A stretch of 64,000 nucleotides of DNA from Citrobacter youngae ATCC 29220 (GCF_000155975.1 NZ_GG730301.1:2049-66048); one strand, 5' to 3'. Positions 49,959-61,151 are shown, counted from the stretch's first letter. The notes: generated by a model from the letters alone, not told the origin. Made by a program: numbers and translations.

Positions 49959-51421
49959 CCCAGCATTGATCCGGTCTCGATCAGGTTACGATGCAGATCG
50001 AACGCATGGCTGAGATCGTGATGGATATGCCCGCCGGGCGCTTTCTCCAGATAGCGGTGCAGGTAGTCCCGATAAAGAGGATGCGCACAGTTATCGATAA
50101 TCGTGTGCGCCCGTTGCATCGGAGACAAACCACGTAGATCGGCAATCCCTTGTTCGGTGACGATCACCTTGACGCTATGCTCGCTGTGATCGACATGGCT
50201 GCACATCGGCACGATGGTTGAGATTTTCCCACCTTTGGCAATTGACGGCGCCATAAAGATAGACAGGTAGGCGTTGCGCTCGAAATCTCCGCTGCCGCCA
50301 ATGCCGTTCATCAGGTTCACACCTGCAACGTGAGTCGAATTGGCATGACCGTAGATGTCAAACTCCAGACCCACGTTGAGCGCAATGACGCCCAGACGAC
50401 GAATGATCTCCGGGTTATTGGAGATCTCCTGCGGGCGCAGCACAATCCGGCTGGTAAAGAAGTCCATGTTGTCGTAAATCTTCTGTAGCGATGGGGCTGA
50501 AATGGTCAGGCTGGAGGCGCTGGCGCCCGTTATTTTGCCCGTTTCCAGCAGATGCACCACCGACTCCTGCAACACCTCCGAATACATCATAAAGGGCGGG
50601 ATATCCGGATTCTCCCCCAGTCGCGCCATTACCGCGTTGTTGATATTGCCCACGCCGCTTTGTAAGGGCAGAAATTCCGCTGGAATGCGTTTGTGCGCCA
50701 TTTCAGCCAGCAGAAAAGCGACCACGTTATCGGCAATTTGCTGGCTGACCGGATTGCTCTTATCCGAGGCGTTTCCGGCATCGGGCTGTTCGGTATCCAC
50801 GACCGCGATAATTTTTTTCGGGTCTATCTGCACGCACCGGCTACCGACGCGATCCATAGTGTGAAAAATAGGCACGCTGTTTCGCCGCGGCGGCGCGCCA
50901 GGTATCACGATGTCGGCAAACTCCGCCACGCGCGGGTTATGGTAATGATTCAGTTCGATAATCACCTTTTTTGCCCGCAGCAGCCAGGTCGGCGCGTTGC
51001 CGATGCCGCTGGAAAGCCAAATCCGGCCATCTGGCGCAATGGCGGAGGCTTCAATGACGGCGACATCGATATCGCCAAAAAAGCCGTAATTGACCATTTG
51101 CGCCACTTCGCTCAAATGGAGATCGACAAACCTGACCTGGCCCTGGTTAATTTTCTCGCGCAGGCCGGATGACGTTTGATAAGGCGCACGCCAGGAAACA
51201 GCATCCGCCGCTGAAAGCGCATCATCAGCGGCAGCGCCAATTGATGCCCCGGTCAGCAGGCGGATCTGAAAGGGTTGCCCGGCCTGATGCTGTTCGCAGG
51301 CGCGCTGGGCAAGAGCGATGGGTAACGCTTTTGGCGAACCCGCTGGCGTAAAGCCGCTGAACGCCACCATATCGTCGTGCTGGATAATTTCTGCCGCTTC
51401 TTCGGCACTCATCCGTTTCAT
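49955..51421 (-). CDS. scpC: Propionyl-CoA:succinate CoA transferase ScpC
   Basis: Moves CoA from propionyl-CoA to succinate, regenerating succinyl-CoA for the Sleeping Beauty mutase cycle. A 488-residue member of the acetyl-CoA hydrolase/transferase family, with an N-terminal and a C-terminal CoA-transferase domain and conserved GIGGSGDF near residue 375. Last gene of the leftward scpA-meaB-scpB-scpC operon. Confidence 0.95.
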   Translation of the reverse strand: MKRMSAEEAAEIIQHDDMVAFSGFTPAGSPKALPIALAQRACEQHQAGQPFQIRLLTGASIGAAADDALSAADAVSWRAPYQTSSGLREKINQGQVRFVDLHLSEVAQMVNYGFFGDIDVAVIEASAIAPDGRIWLSSGIGNAPTWLLRAKKVIIELNHYHNPRVAEFADIVIPGAPPRRNSVPIFHTMDRVGSRCVQIDPKKIIAVVDTEQPDAGNASDKSNPVSQQIADNVVAFLLAEMAHKRIPAEFLPLQSGVGNINNAVMARLGENPDIPPFMMYSEVLQESVVHLLETGKITGASASSLTISAPSLQKIYDNMDFFTSRIVLRPQEISNNPEIIRRLGVIALNVGLEFDIYGHANSTHVAGVNLMNGIGGSGDFERNAYLSIFMAPSIAKGGKISTIVPMCSHVDHSEHSVKVIVTEQGIADLRGLSPMQRAHTIIDNCAHPLYRDYLHRYLEKAPGGHIHHDLSHAFDLHRNLIETGSMLG

Positions 51422-51445
51422 GGCCGTCTCCTTCCTCGAGCGTGA

Positions 51446-52231
51446 TTAATGGCCGACAAAATTGGGTTTACGTTTTTCCATAAACGCGTTCATTCCTTCC
51501 TGATAATCCTCGCTGTCGTACACCGCGCGACGCATGCCCTGAATGCGCTCAAACTCGTCAGAGTTCATGGTGTGCGCTTCGCCCAGCACGCGCAGCTCTT
51601 CTTTGATGACGGCGATGGCCAGCGGCGCTTTTTCCGAGATGTGATGCGCCATTTGCAGGGTAAAATCTTCCAGTTCATCGACGGGAACCACATGGTTGAG
51701 GATCCCGACAGCCATCGCACGCTGGGCGGTAATAGGCGAGGCGGTGAAAATCAGCTCTTTCACGATGTGGAAACCCGCGTCGCGGGTCAGGTTATGGATG
51801 CCGACCAGGTTATACGGCACGCCGAGGTTGACGGGTGTCATCGAGAAGGTAGAGGTCTCAGCGGCGATGATCAGATCGGAACTCATGATCATCTCAAACG
51901 CGCCGCCCCAGACGCTGCCTTCGACCATGGAGATCACCGGTTTCGGGTATTTTTGGATCATGCGGGTGATCTGGCGCAGCGGATCGTCATAGGAGAGCGG
52001 ATCGCGACGTCCGGAGGGGAGTTCATGAATATCATGTCCGGCAGAGAACACTTTTGCCCCGCTCGGGGCGCGCAGAATGATGCAGCGAATTTCCGGACGA
52101 TTAAGGTCGCTCAGCGCCTGCATCAGATCGTCGATAAACACTTTGCTCAGCGCATTGAGTTTGCGGGCGTAATTGAACTCAATGACCGCGACTTTCTGGA
52201 TGATGACTACGTTGACATATTGATAAGACAT
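51446..52231 (-). CDS. scpB: Methylmalonyl-CoA decarboxylase ScpB
   Basis: Decarboxylates methylmalonyl-CoA to propionyl-CoA. It is a crotonase-family protein of 261 residues (MSYQYVNV start at 52231), with the CoA oxyanion region SAGHDIHELP and EGSVWGGAFEM. It is 24 bp upstream of scpC and 10 bp after meaB. Confidence 0.95.
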   Translation of the reverse strand: MSYQYVNVVIIQKVAVIEFNYARKLNALSKVFIDDLMQALSDLNRPEIRCIILRAPSGAKVFSAGHDIHELPSGRRDPLSYDDPLRQITRMIQKYPKPVISMVEGSVWGGAFEMIMSSDLIIAAETSTFSMTPVNLGVPYNLVGIHNLTRDAGFHIVKELIFTASPITAQRAMAVGILNHVVPVDELEDFTLQMAHHISEKAPLAIAVIKEELRVLGEAHTMNSDEFERIQGMRRAVYDSEDYQEGMNAFMEKRKPNFVGH

Positions 52232-52241
52232 AATGTTCTCT

Positions 52242-53237
52242 TTATTCAAAGTAATGATGCTGGATAAATTCACTGATGTGACGCAGACCGGTACGCGGCG
52301 AAAGGTCGTTATTTTTGACGGCCTGCAGCGTCTGCTGGAAATAACGGTCGAAATCAGTCCGGGTAAACAGCAGATGCAAAGCCTCTTCTTCAGCCTGCTT
52401 GTGCAACCAGTCCACGGCCTGCTGTTGGCGGACTTTTTCCAGTCGACCGCTGGCGGTAAGGCACGTTTTAAAGTCGGTTATCGCCTGCCAAATCTCCTCA
52501 ATGCCACGTTTTTCCAGGGCGCTACAGGCCAGAACCTGCGGCTGCCACTCGTCATACTTGCGGCGCAGAATATGCAGGGCGGATTCGTACATATGGCGGG
52601 CGATGGCCACCTGGTTACGGTTATCACCGTCGTCCTTGTTGATGACGACCAGATCCGCCATCTCCATCAGGCCCTTTTTGATGCCCTGCAAATCATCGCC
52701 ACCGCCGGCAATTTGCAGTGAGATAAAGCAATCCACCATGCCGGCGACTTCGGTTTCTGACTGCCCGACGCCGACGGTTTCCACAATCACCACGTCAAAG
52801 CCCGCGGCCTCGCACAGCAGCATTAATTCACGGGCGCGCTGGCTGGCGCCGCCTAAATGACCGCTGGAAGGAACCGGGCGGATAAATGCCGATTCTGCGC
52901 GGGCCAGTTCCGTCATTCGGGTTTTATCGCCAAGAATGCTGCCGCCGCTAACGGGACTACTGGGATCGACCACGATCGCTGCCACCCGTAATCCCCGGCG
53001 GATCAATAGCATTCCGAACGCTTCCAGAAAGGTGCTTTTACCCGCGCCCGGCGTGCCGGTGATGCCCAGACGCAGTGCGTTACCGGTGAACGGCATAATC
53101 GCGTCCAGCAATTGCGTACTCAAGGGCTGGTGGCGCGGGTGGCTGCTTTCAACCAGCGTCATCGCCTGGGCAAGCGTGGCCCGTTCACCGCGCCGCAAGC
53201 GTCGGACGGTATCGTCAAGCGTGGCGGCGTTAATCAT
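52242..53237 (-). CDS. argK: MeaB-type GTPase chaperone of methylmalonyl-CoA mutase (ArgK)
   Basis: A 331-residue G3E-family P-loop GTPase that assists adenosylcobalamin mutase ScpA. Walker [10 protein letters not shown] (about 61-69), Mg motif DPSSP and base motif NKDD are visible. The old name argK reflects an incorrect transport kinase assignment; it is also known as ygfD. It overlaps scpA by 8 bp, supporting coupled translation. Confidence 0.95.
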   Translation of the reverse strand: MINAATLDDTVRRLRRGERATLAQAMTLVESSHPRHQPLSTQLLDAIMPFTGNALRLGITGTPGAGKSTFLEAFGMLLIRRGLRVAAIVVDPSSPVSGGSILGDKTRMTELARAESAFIRPVPSSGHLGGASQRARELMLLCEAAGFDVVIVETVGVGQSETEVAGMVDCFISLQIAGGGDDLQGIKKGLMEMADLVVINKDDGDNRNQVAIARHMYESALHILRRKYDEWQPQVLACSALEKRGIEEIWQAITDFKTCLTASGRLEKVRQQQAVDWLHKQAEEEALHLLFTRTDFDRYFQQTLQAVKNNDLSPRTGLRHISEFIQHHYFE

Positions 53238-55374
53238 GATGCTGACTGATGCGGGTTAATACATCGCGGACGCTGTCGAGCATCGGCGTACCAGGGCCAT
53301 AAATGGCTGCCACGCCATGCTCGTACAGGAAGGCGTAGTCCTGCGGTGGAATCACACCGCCTGCCACCACGCAGATATCTTCGCGTCCCCAGCCTTTGAG
53401 CGCCGTGACCAGTTCAGGGATCAATGTCTTATGACCTGCCGCCAGTGACGATGCGCCTATTACATGCACATCGTTTTCTACCGCCAGACGGGCGATCTCT
53501 TCCGGCGTGGAGAACATCGGGCTAAGATCAACATCGAAGCCGAGATCGGAGTAGGCGCTGGCGATCACTTTCGCGCCGCGATCGTGGCCATCCTGACCCA
53601 TCTTGGCGATCAGAATGCGCGGGCGGCGACCATTTTCCGCGAGGAACTGTTCTGTTTGCGCAACGATGGCGTCGAACTCATCGGCGGATTTGTCGGACTG
53701 GTGATAGCTTTGCGCAATCACCCCGGTGACGCACTGGCTGGGAACCAGATAGCGGTCAAACGCAACTTCCAGCGCGTCGGAGATTTCACCGAGCGTGGCG
53801 CGAACGCGGGCGGCGTTAACGGCGGCGGCCAGCAGGTTTTCACTATGCTGCGCCGCGTGGGTTAGCGCGGATAGCGCGGCTTTGACGGCATCATTGTCGC
53901 GAGTGGCGCGGATATGCCGTAGCGAAGCAATCTGCTCGTTGCGCACCTTCACGTTGTCGATTTCCAGTACCGACGTTTCGTCTTCTTTATCCAGCTTGTA
54001 CTTGTTCACGCCAACGATGACGCGTTTGCCCTGGTCGATTAGCGACTGCTCGCGCGCCGAAGCTTCTTCGATCATCCGTTTGGGGAGCCCAGCTTCAATT
54101 GCCTTCGCCATGCCGCCCGCTTCATCAATCTGTTTAATGATTGTGCGCGCCTGCTTCACGATTTGATCGGTCAATGATTCGACGTAGTACGATCCGGCCA
54201 GCGGATCGACGGTGCGGCAGATCTCTGACTCTTCCTGGATGATGATCTGCGTATTACGCGCGATGCGTGCGGAGAAATCGGTGGGCAGACCGAGCGCTTC
54301 ATCGAAGGCATTGGTGTGCAGCGACTGGGTGCCGCCAAGCGTGGCGCCGAGCGCTTCAATGGTTGTGCGGATCACGTTGTTGTAGGGATCCTGCTCGGTC
54401 AGACTCCAGCCGGAGGTCTGGCAGTGGGTACGCAGAGCGAGAGATTTCGGGTTGGTTGCGCCAAAACCGCTGACTGCTTCACTCCATAAATAGCGAGCCG
54501 CGCGCAGCATGGCGACGTTCATAAACAGATCCATGCCGATACCGAAGAAGAATGACAGGCGCGGGGCGAAGTCATCAATTTTCAGTCCGGCAGACAGCGC
54601 GGCTTTGATGTACTCAATGCCGTCTGCCAGCGTAAACGCCACCTGCTGGACGCAGTTCGCTCCGGCTTCCCCCATGTGATAACCGCTGATGCTGATGGTG
54701 TTATAGCGCGGCATATTGGCGGAGCACCAGGCGATGATGTCGGCGATGATGCGCATCGAAGGTTTCGGTGGGTAAATGTAGGTGTTACGGCACAGGTACT
54801 CTTTCAGAATATCGTTCTGAATGGTCCCGGTGAGCTGTTCCGGCGTTACGCCTTGTTCCTCTGCTGCGACGATATAAAACGCCAGTACCGGCAGCACCGC
54901 GCCGTTCATAGTCATCGATACCGACATCTTATCCAGCGGGATCTGATCAAACAGGATCTTCATATCTTCGACGGTATCGATCGCCACGCCCGCTTTGCCG
55001 ACATCGCCCGCCACGCGCGGGTTGTCAGAGTCATAGCCGCGGTGGGTGGCAAGGTCAAAGGCAACGGAAAGCCCTTTTTGCCCGGCGGCGAGGTTGCGGC
55101 GGTAAAAGGCGTTGGATTCTTTAGCGGTAGAGAAACCGGCATACTGGCGGATAGTCCACGGCTGCGCGGTATACATGGTGGCGCGCGGGCCGCGCACATA
55201 CGGCGGCAGGCCGGGAAGGGTACCCGTGACTTCCAGATTATCGAGGTCGGCCTCGGTGTACAGCGGCTTGATGGCAATCCCTTCCGCCGTCTGTCTTTCC
55301 AGCGACTCGACGGTTTTTTCCCGTCGACTCAGTTCTTTGTTGGCGAGTGTTTGCCACTCCTGCACGTTTGCCAT
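53230..55374 (-). CDS. scpA: Methylmalonyl-CoA mutase ScpA (Sbm)
   Basis: Adenosylcobalamin-dependent isomerisation of succinyl-CoA and methylmalonyl-CoA. It has 714 residues: N-terminal TIM-barrel substrate domain ([14 protein letters not shown]), C-terminal B12-binding domain with DGHDRG (the histidine ligand of base-off cobalamin) and later IGASS and VVAGG. First gene of the scp operon. The cell does not seem to make B12 from genes in this window. Confidence 0.97.
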   Translation of the reverse strand: MANVQEWQTLANKELSRREKTVESLERQTAEGIAIKPLYTEADLDNLEVTGTLPGLPPYVRGPRATMYTAQPWTIRQYAGFSTAKESNAFYRRNLAAGQKGLSVAFDLATHRGYDSDNPRVAGDVGKAGVAIDTVEDMKILFDQIPLDKMSVSMTMNGAVLPVLAFYIVAAEEQGVTPEQLTGTIQNDILKEYLCRNTYIYPPKPSMRIIADIIAWCSANMPRYNTISISGYHMGEAGANCVQQVAFTLADGIEYIKAALSAGLKIDDFAPRLSFFFGIGMDLFMNVAMLRAARYLWSEAVSGFGATNPKSLALRTHCQTSGWSLTEQDPYNNVIRTTIEALGATLGGTQSLHTNAFDEALGLPTDFSARIARNTQIIIQEESEICRTVDPLAGSYYVESLTDQIVKQARTIIKQIDEAGGMAKAIEAGLPKRMIEEASAREQSLIDQGKRVIVGVNKYKLDKEDETSVLEIDNVKVRNEQIASLRHIRATRDNDAVKAALSALTHAAQHSENLLAAAVNAARVRATLGEISDALEVAFDRYLVPSQCVTGVIAQSYHQSDKSADEFDAIVAQTEQFLAENGRRPRILIAKMGQDGHDRGAKVIASAYSDLGFDVDLSPMFSTPEEIARLAVENDVHVIGASSLAAGHKTLIPELVTALKGWGREDICVVAGGVIPPQDYAFLYEHGVAAIYGPGTPMLDSVRDVLTRISQHHD

Positions 55375-55554
55375 TTTTTTGCTCCGTATTACGCAATAAG
55401 TTGAATCTTTGCGAATACGGTGAGCTTTTTCATTTGGCTTGTCGCCAGCAAAAAATAGCCAACAGGGCGTCGTTTTTTGCCGCGTGGCGTGTTTTATTTT
55501 GTGATGGATTTCAAAGACGTGGTGGGAATAGCATGAACTGCGCCAAGCGCATGT

Positions 55555-55587
55555 TGGCCGGATACGGCGTTACGCCGCCCTCCGGCA
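55555..55587. repeat. REP-like element between argP and scpA
   Basis: GGCCGGATACGGCGTTACGCC ... TCCGGCA, a single REP relative. Confidence 0.65.
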
Positions 55588-55603
55588 CTCAGCTGCAGTA
55601 CGT

Positions 55604-56497
55604 TTAATCCTGACGCAGCACGTTGTGACCATACGCCAGCAGTGCGTCGGTAACGTTGCGCATCATGCGGCTTTCCGGCGCAAAGCGGTGCCAGTACAGC
55701 ATCCGGCGCTGGAACAGGCCTGGCGTCAAGTCGATAAGCTCACCGCTTTCCAGTTCTTTCTCAATCTGCAAGTGCGGGATCATACAGCAGGTCGTCCCCT
55801 GGCGCGCCAGCTGGACGAAGGCTTCAGACGAGTTAACGATATGGCACGGTACGCTGCCCGGCGGCAGGTCGAAGTTTTGTTGCAGGAAGGCCTGATGCAT
55901 ATCGTCGAGATGATCGAACGCTACCGCCGGGGCTTTCAGCAGGGCAGAGCGGGTGACGCCGTTCGGGAAATAGCGCTCGGCAAAGGCTTTTGAGCCAACA
56001 AACAGGTAGTCCAGCGCGCCGAGTTTATCCACCAGGCAGCTTGGCAGCGCCTGATGTTGAATACTCACCGCACCCACTACCTCGCCGCGGCGCAGGCGTT
56101 CCTGGGTGCGGGTTTCATCTTCAACCTGCAGGTTCAGGCGAATCGGCGAGTTAGCCAGTACCGGGGCCAGCGCCGGAAGTAACCAGGTTGCCAGACTGTC
56201 GGCGTTGACCGCCAGCGAAAGCAGCAGCGGCGTGGAGCCGGTTTGTTCATCACCCAGCCACTCGTCTTCCAGAAGTTCAACCTGGCGTAACAGCGCCAGC
56301 AGCTTTTGCCCCTGTTCCGTTGGACGAGGCGGTACGGTACGCACCAGCAGCGGTTGTCCGAACATATTCTCAAGCTGTTTTATGCGCTGTGAAACCGCGG
56401 ATTGCGTGATGCACAGCTTCTGCGCCGCGCGCTCAAATCCCCGTTCACGAATAACCGCATCCAGTGCTTGTAGTGTTCTGTAGTCCGGACGTTTCAT
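55604..56497 (-). CDS. argP: LysR-type regulator ArgP (IciA)
   Basis: A 297-residue LysR-family activator; the HTH shows [18 protein letters not shown]. In E. coli it activates argO and several lysine-related genes. The start MKRPDYR at 56497 gives the family length; 13 upstream codons are excluded. It is divergent from rpiA. Confidence 0.95.
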   Translation of the reverse strand: MKRPDYRTLQALDAVIRERGFERAAQKLCITQSAVSQRIKQLENMFGQPLLVRTVPPRPTEQGQKLLALLRQVELLEDEWLGDEQTGSTPLLLSLAVNADSLATWLLPALAPVLANSPIRLNLQVEDETRTQERLRRGEVVGAVSIQHQALPSCLVDKLGALDYLFVGSKAFAERYFPNGVTRSALLKAPAVAFDHLDDMHQAFLQQNFDLPPGSVPCHIVNSSEAFVQLARQGTTCCMIPHLQIEKELESGELIDLTPGLFQRRMLYWHRFAPESRMMRNVTDALLAYGHNVLRQD

Positions 56498-56667
56498 TGC
56501 TTTGACGCACTCCTGAAATTTTTGCTTGTTCTGCACTATGACACAAATTTTGGTTGGGTAAAGACGAAATCAGCCGCCCGGGAGCGGGAGCGGGGACATT
56601 TTTCTGCACAATGTTCTATAATGCGCGTGAATTTTCCCACCATATTCACACCACAGGCGAAACGATC

Positions 56668-57327
56668 ATGACGCAGGATGAACTGAAAAAAGCAGTAGGA
56701 TGGGCGGCACTTCAGTATGTACAGCCCGGTACCATTGTGGGCGTAGGTACAGGTTCAACAGCCGCACACTTTATTGATGCGCTGGGCACAATGAAAGGTC
56801 AGATTGAAGGCGCGGTGTCCAGTTCTGACGCCTCGACCGAAAAACTCAAAAGCCTTGGCATCCACGTGTTCGATCTTAACGAAGTGGACAGCCTTGGCGT
56901 CTACGTTGACGGCGCGGATGAAATCAACGGCCATATGCAGATGATCAAAGGCGGCGGCGCGGCGTTGACCCGTGAAAAAATCATTGCTTCCGTGGCGAAG
57001 AAATTTATCTGCATCGCGGACGCGTCCAAAGAAGTTGATATTCTCGGCAACTTCCCGCTGCCGGTAGAAGTGATCCCAATGGCGCGTAGCGCTGTGGCTC
57101 GCCAGCTGGTGAAGCTGGGCGGTCGCCCTGAATATCGTCAGGGCGTGGTGACTGACAATGGCAACGTGATCCTTGATGTGCACGGTCTGGAAATCCTTGA
57201 CGCCATCGCGATGGAAAACGCCATCAATGCAATTCCGGGCGTGGTAACCGTAGGTTTGTTCGCTAACCGTGGCGCTGACGTCGCGCTGATCGGTACGCCT
57301 GACGGCGTGAAAACTATCGTAAAATGA
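56668..57327 (+). CDS. rpiA: Ribose-5-phosphate isomerase A
   Basis: Interconverts ribose 5-phosphate and ribulose 5-phosphate. It has 219 residues, as in E. coli, with [14 protein letters not shown] and KGGGAAL motifs. The start MTQDEL at 56668 is chosen by length; the frame is open 38 codons upstream. serA follows after 270 bp. Confidence 0.97.
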   Translation: MTQDELKKAVGWAALQYVQPGTIVGVGTGSTAAHFIDALGTMKGQIEGAVSSSDASTEKLKSLGIHVFDLNEVDSLGVYVDGADEINGHMQMIKGGGAALTREKIIASVAKKFICIADASKEVDILGNFPLPVEVIPMARSAVARQLVKLGGRPEYRQGVVTDNGNVILDVHGLEILDAIAMENAINAIPGVVTVGLFANRGADVALIGTPDGVKTIVK

Positions 57328-57597
57328 TCTAACGGGAGAGTCTTCTGCCGTTAAAAAAAATTTGGCAGGGCAAATTTGGTGACTTGTGTCACGTTTACAA
57401 TATTGCCCTGCCGATCCCTCCAAAGAAAAAGTTATCGCCAGTATTTTCCTCTGACATTTCCCGCTGAATGACATTTCCTCAGCATGGCGACGCAAACGTT
57501 CATATTGCCGCAATATTATTTTTTGATATGTTGAAGAGGCGGATGAAAATCCCACACACAACACATCAGTTTGAACAAAAAAGACAGGGTCGGGGAA

Positions 57598-58830
57598 ATG
57601 GCAAAGGTATCACTGGAGAAAGATAAGATTAAATTTCTGCTGGTTGAAGGCGTGCACCAAAAAGCACTCGAAAGCCTTCGTGCGGCAGGTTATACCAATA
57701 TCGAGTTTCACAAAGGTGCTCTGGACACCGAACAACTGAAAGAGTCCATCCGTGATGCCCACTTCATTGGCCTGCGATCCCGTACCCATCTGACTGAAGA
57801 TGTGATTGCCGCCGCAGAAAAACTGGTCGCGATTGGCTGCTTCTGCATCGGCACCAACCAGGTTGATCTGAGCGCGGCGGCAAAGCGCGGGATCCCGGTG
57901 TTTAACGCGCCATTCTCTAACACCCGTTCCGTTGCTGAACTGGTGATTGGCGAACTGCTGCTACTGCTACGCGGCGTACCAGAAGCGAACGCCAAAGCGC
58001 ACCGCGGCGTGTGGAATAAACTGGCTACCGGCTCTTTTGAAGCGCGTGGCAAAAAACTGGGGATCATCGGCTATGGCCACATTGGTACTCAGTTAGGCAT
58101 TCTGGCGGAATCGCTGGGGATGCATGTCTATTTCTATGATATTGAAAATAAACTTCCGCTGGGTAACGCCACGCAGGTGCAGCATCTTTCCGACCTGCTC
58201 AATATGAGCGACGTGGTGAGTCTGCACGTGCCGGAAAATGCCTCCACCAAAAACCTGATGGGCGCGCGCGAGATTTCGCTGATGAAACCGGGCGCGCTGC
58301 TGATTAACGCCGCACGCGGTACGGTGGTCGATATTCCGGCACTGTGCGACGCGTTAGCGACCAAACATCTGGCGGGGGCGGCAATTGACGTCTTCCCAAC
58401 CGAACCGGCAACCAACAGCGATCCGTTCACTTCGCCGCTGTGTGATTTCGATAACGTGATCCTGACGCCGCATATTGGTGGTTCCACACTGGAAGCGCAG
58501 GAAAACATCGGCCTGGAAGTGGCGGGGAAACTGATCAAGTATTCCGACAACGGCTCCACGCTGTCTGCGGTTAACTTCCCGGAAGTTTCGCTGCCGCTGC
58601 ACGGGGGGCGTCGTCTGATGCATATTCACGAAAACCGTCCTGGCGTTCTGACCGCGCTGAACCAGATTTTTGCCGAGCAGGGCGTCAACATTGCCGCGCA
58701 GTATCTGCAGACTTCCGCACAGGTAGGTTATGTGGTTATCGATATTGAAGCGGATGAGGATGTGGCGGAAAAAGCGCTGCTGGCGATGAAAGCCCTTCCG
58801 GGAACCATTCGCGCCCGTCTGCTGTACTAA
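57598..58830 (+). CDS. serA: D-3-phosphoglycerate dehydrogenase SerA
   Basis: First step of serine synthesis; NAD-dependent. It has 410 residues: substrate and NAD-binding domains with GYGHIGTQ, catalytic HIGG, and a C-terminal ACT domain (about 340-410) that binds serine for feedback inhibition. The start MAKVSLE at 57598 follows CGGGGAA; nine upstream codons are excluded. Upstream region in E. coli is controlled by Lrp and CRP. Confidence 0.98.
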   Translation: MAKVSLEKDKIKFLLVEGVHQKALESLRAAGYTNIEFHKGALDTEQLKESIRDAHFIGLRSRTHLTEDVIAAAEKLVAIGCFCIGTNQVDLSAAAKRGIPVFNAPFSNTRSVAELVIGELLLLLRGVPEANAKAHRGVWNKLATGSFEARGKKLGIIGYGHIGTQLGILAESLGMHVYFYDIENKLPLGNATQVQHLSDLLNMSDVVSLHVPENASTKNLMGAREISLMKPGALLINAARGTVVDIPALCDALATKHLAGAAIDVFPTEPATNSDPFTSPLCDFDNVILTPHIGGSTLEAQENIGLEVAGKLIKYSDNGSTLSAVNFPEVSLPLHGGRRLMHIHENRPGVLTALNQIFAEQGVNIAAQYLQTSAQVGYVVIDIEADEDVAEKALLAMKALPGTIRARLLY

Positions 58831-58840
58831 TTTCCTCTAA

Positions 58841-58869
58841 ATGGGCAGGCGATGACCTGCCCATCCTTT
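58841..58869 (+). terminator. Intrinsic terminator of serA
   Basis: ATGGGCAGG / CCTGCCCAT 9-bp stem with a 6-nt loop followed by CCTTTC. The T run is short, so efficiency may be moderate. Confidence 0.7.
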
Positions 58870-58962
58870 CACTGATTTCCCTGCCTCAACATCTCTTCGT
58901 GTAACGCATACATTCTGTTTTCGAGCCTTGCCGCAATTGGTAACTAAAGGCTGTGCTGCGTG

Positions 58963-58990
58963 TTGTACAGCAATAAAAGGAATTTACGAT
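58963..58990 (+). promoter_or_regulatory. Possible promoter of the Ibs toxin mRNA
   Basis: TTGTAC (58963-58968) and TACGAT (58985-58990) with a 16-bp spacer, placed about 70 bp before the ibs start codon. Weak consensus; assigned by position only. Confidence 0.3.
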
Positions 58991-59011
58991 AGAGGCGCAG
59001 CATAGCGCTGA

Positions 59012-59160
59012 AACGGGAAAGCCCCTGGCGAAGCAGGGGCTCTAAAAAGGAAAGGGACGATGATGAGATACGTCATCATGCTGCTGATCCTGTTAATCAT
59101 CGCTTGGCCAGCATATTAACAGAGAGTACGCAGGAGGGAGGTTCGCCTCCCTCACCCTTC
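59012..59160 (-). ncRNA. sibC: Sib antitoxin RNA (SibC-like)
   Basis: Antisense RNA of the Ibs/Sib type I system. It is transcribed leftward across the ibs ORF. The transcript would begin near 59160 with GGTGAAGGGTGAGGGAGG, include a stem (AGGGAGG / CCTCCCT), run through the complement of the ibs coding region and end in the stem AGCCCCTG / CAGGGGCT plus TTTCCCGTTT (59010-59041). Position between serA and fau (ygfA) matches sibC of E. coli. The ends are estimates from promoter and terminator. Confidence 0.8.
59060..59119 (+). CDS. ibsC: Ibs toxin peptide (IbsC-like)
   Basis: A 19-residue hydrophobic peptide, MMRYVIMLLILLIIAWPAY, of the Ibs family of type I toxins that insert in the inner membrane and depolarise it when over-produced. 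The family pattern MM(R/K)-x-VI-x-L-x-(V/I)LL-I is kept, with the ending AWPAY in place of the usual SFxxY. Translation is expected to be blocked by base pairing with the Sib RNA on the opposite strand. A ribosome site AAAGGGACG precedes the first ATG; the second ATG one codon on is an alternative. Confidence 0.85.
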   Translation: MMRYVIMLLILLIIAWPAY

Positions 59161-59167
59161 ACCGAGG

Positions 59168-59196
59168 AATTTAGGTCAAAAAAACGGCTCTGTCAA
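59168..59196 (-). promoter_or_regulatory. Sigma-70 promoter of the Sib RNA
   Basis: On the minus strand, consensus TTGACA (59196-59191) and TAAATT (59173-59168) with exactly 17 bp between them. A strong constitutive promoter, as expected for a Sib antitoxin. Confidence 0.85.
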
Positions 59197-59210
59197 TCGG
59201 CAAAAAATGA

Positions 59211-59807
59211 CTACCACTCCCAAATTCTGGATGGCGTCACCACCGCAGGCAGCGGGATATCCCACTCTTCGACAGGCAGCTTTTCCACTAGCTGGCAGTC
59301 GTGCGCGTAACCCACGGGCTGGATCTTATGCTGCTGCCAGTTTTGCAACGTACGGTCATAAAATCCGCCGCCCATCCCCAGGCGCTGCCCGTCTTCATCA
59401 AACGCCACTAATGGCGTAACCAGCACATCCAGCTGCGACAGCGGCAATACGTCACGTACATCCAGCCGTGGCTCCTGGATCTTTAAGCGGTTGGTCACCA
59501 GCGCACTCTGCGGATGATAGTGCAGGAACAGTAAATTACCGGGACTGAACGGATGAAGCACCGGAAGGTGGACGCGTTTGCCTGCTCGCCATAGCTGTTC
59601 GATCAGCGGTTGGGTATCGAGTTCGCCATCAAAGGAGAGAAACACCGCCACGGTATGGGCAAGAACAACAGGGGGAAAACTGAGCATTCTGGTCGCGGCT
59701 TGCTGACCATAGTGTTGTTGCTGGGCGCTGGTAAGCGCACGGCGACGCTGACGAATCAGTTTACGTATTTCTTGCCGGGATAAAGGGAGTTCAGAAAGTA
59801 GCGTCAT
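59211..59807 (-). CDS. fau: 5-formyltetrahydrofolate cyclo-ligase family protein Fau (YgfA)
   Basis: A 198-residue member of the 5,10-methenyltetrahydrofolate synthetase family. It has LPLSRQEIRKLIRQRRRAL at the start and the ATP motif GMGGGFYDRTL near residue 145. It is co-transcribed with 6S RNA in E. coli and follows it here on the same strand (19-bp gap). Linked to persister formation in E. coli. Confidence 0.94.
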   Translation of the reverse strand: MTLLSELPLSRQEIRKLIRQRRRALTSAQQQHYGQQAATRMLSFPPVVLAHTVAVFLSFDGELDTQPLIEQLWRAGKRVHLPVLHPFSPGNLLFLHYHPQSALVTNRLKIQEPRLDVRDVLPLSQLDVLVTPLVAFDEDGQRLGMGGGFYDRTLQNWQQHKIQPVGYAHDCQLVEKLPVEEWDIPLPAVVTPSRIWEW

Positions 59808-59826
59808 GGCTGTTGCCAGGTAGAAG

Positions 59827-60010
59827 GGAATCTCCGAGATGCCGCCGCAGGCTGTAACCCTTGAACCCTTGGTTCAAGGTGAATGCGTCGTCACAGTTTT
59901 AAGGCTTCTCGGACAAGCCGAGCATGCTCACCAACCGTGGAGCGCCACATTCTTGTGGTATGAAATATCGGCTCAGGGGACTGGCCCGCTTGCAAACATC
60001 TCAGAGAAAT
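59827..60010 (-). ncRNA. ssrS: 6S RNA
   Basis: About 184 nt on the minus strand, starting ATTTCTCTGAGATGTTTGC and ending CTCGGAGATTCC, closely matching E. coli 6S RNA (183 nt), including the AGCATGCTCGG region and the complementary ends that form the closing stem. It binds sigma-70 RNA polymerase in stationary phase. It lies between zapA and fau as in other Enterobacterales. Confidence 0.96.
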
Positions 60011-60051
60011 TTTGTCTTCACGGTCACTCTACCACAGTAAACCGAAAAGTG

Positions 60052-60447
<396 letters not shown>

Positions 60448-60548
60448 CTATAGCTACCCTGGTATCAAGATACAAGCCCTTTTCTGGTCCACCAGGGTCC
60501 AAAGTGGTAGCATATCATGAATATTCCTCCCTTTGATGACGAATGCTT

Positions 60549-61127
60549 ATGTCTATACAGAACGAAATGCCTGGCTACAACGATGTTAGCCAGTTTTTGA
60601 ACCAACAAGGGGCTGGATTAACCCCGGCCGAAATGCACGGCTTAATCAGCGGGATGATTTGTGGCGGTAACAACGACAGCTCATGGCAGCCGCTGTTGCA
60701 CGACCTGACGAACGAAGGGCTGGCCTTTGGTCACGAGCTGGCTCAGGCTTTGCTGAAAATGCATTCTGCCACCAGCGATGCCCTTGAGGACGACGGCTTT
60801 CTTTTTCAGCTTTTTCTGCCTGAAGGTGATGACGTCAGCGTGTTCGATCGCGCCGATGCGCTGGCCGGCTGGGTAAACCACTTCCTGCTGGGTCTCGGCG
60901 TTACGCAGCCTAAGCTCGATAAAGTAACCGGCGAAACCGGGGAAGCGATTGACGACCTGCGTAATATCGCCCAGTTGGGCTATGACGAAGACGAAGATCA
61001 GGAAGAGCTGGAAATGTCGCTCGAAGAGATCATCGAATACGTGCGCGTAGCCGCCTTGCTGTGCCATGACACGTTTACGCGTCAGCAGCCGACCGCGCCG
61101 GAAGTCCGTAAACCGACTCTGCACTAA
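60549..61127 (+). CDS. ygfB: YgfB (UPF0149) protein
   Basis: A 192-residue protein of the UPF0149/YgfB family, with the acidic stretch [18 protein letters not shown]. Function in enteric bacteria is unknown; its Pseudomonas relative affects beta-lactam resistance regulators. The start MSIQNE at 60549 is chosen by family; another ATG two codons upstream exists. First gene of ygfB-pepP-ubiH-ubiI. Confidence 0.94.
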   Translation: MSIQNEMPGYNDVSQFLNQQGAGLTPAEMHGLISGMICGGNNDSSWQPLLHDLTNEGLAFGHELAQALLKMHSATSDALEDDGFLFQLFLPEGDDVSVFDRADALAGWVNHFLLGLGVTQPKLDKVTGETGEAIDDLRNIAQLGYDEDEDQEELEMSLEEIIEYVRVAALLCHDTFTRQQPTAPEVRKPTLH

Positions 61128-61151
61128 GAACGAAACGCAAAGGAGAGTGTG

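Noticed and set aside
57331..57352. Terminator after rpiA
   Set aside because: The stem AACGG ... CCGTT is interrupted and is followed by A residues rather than T on the plus strand, so it lacks terminator form.
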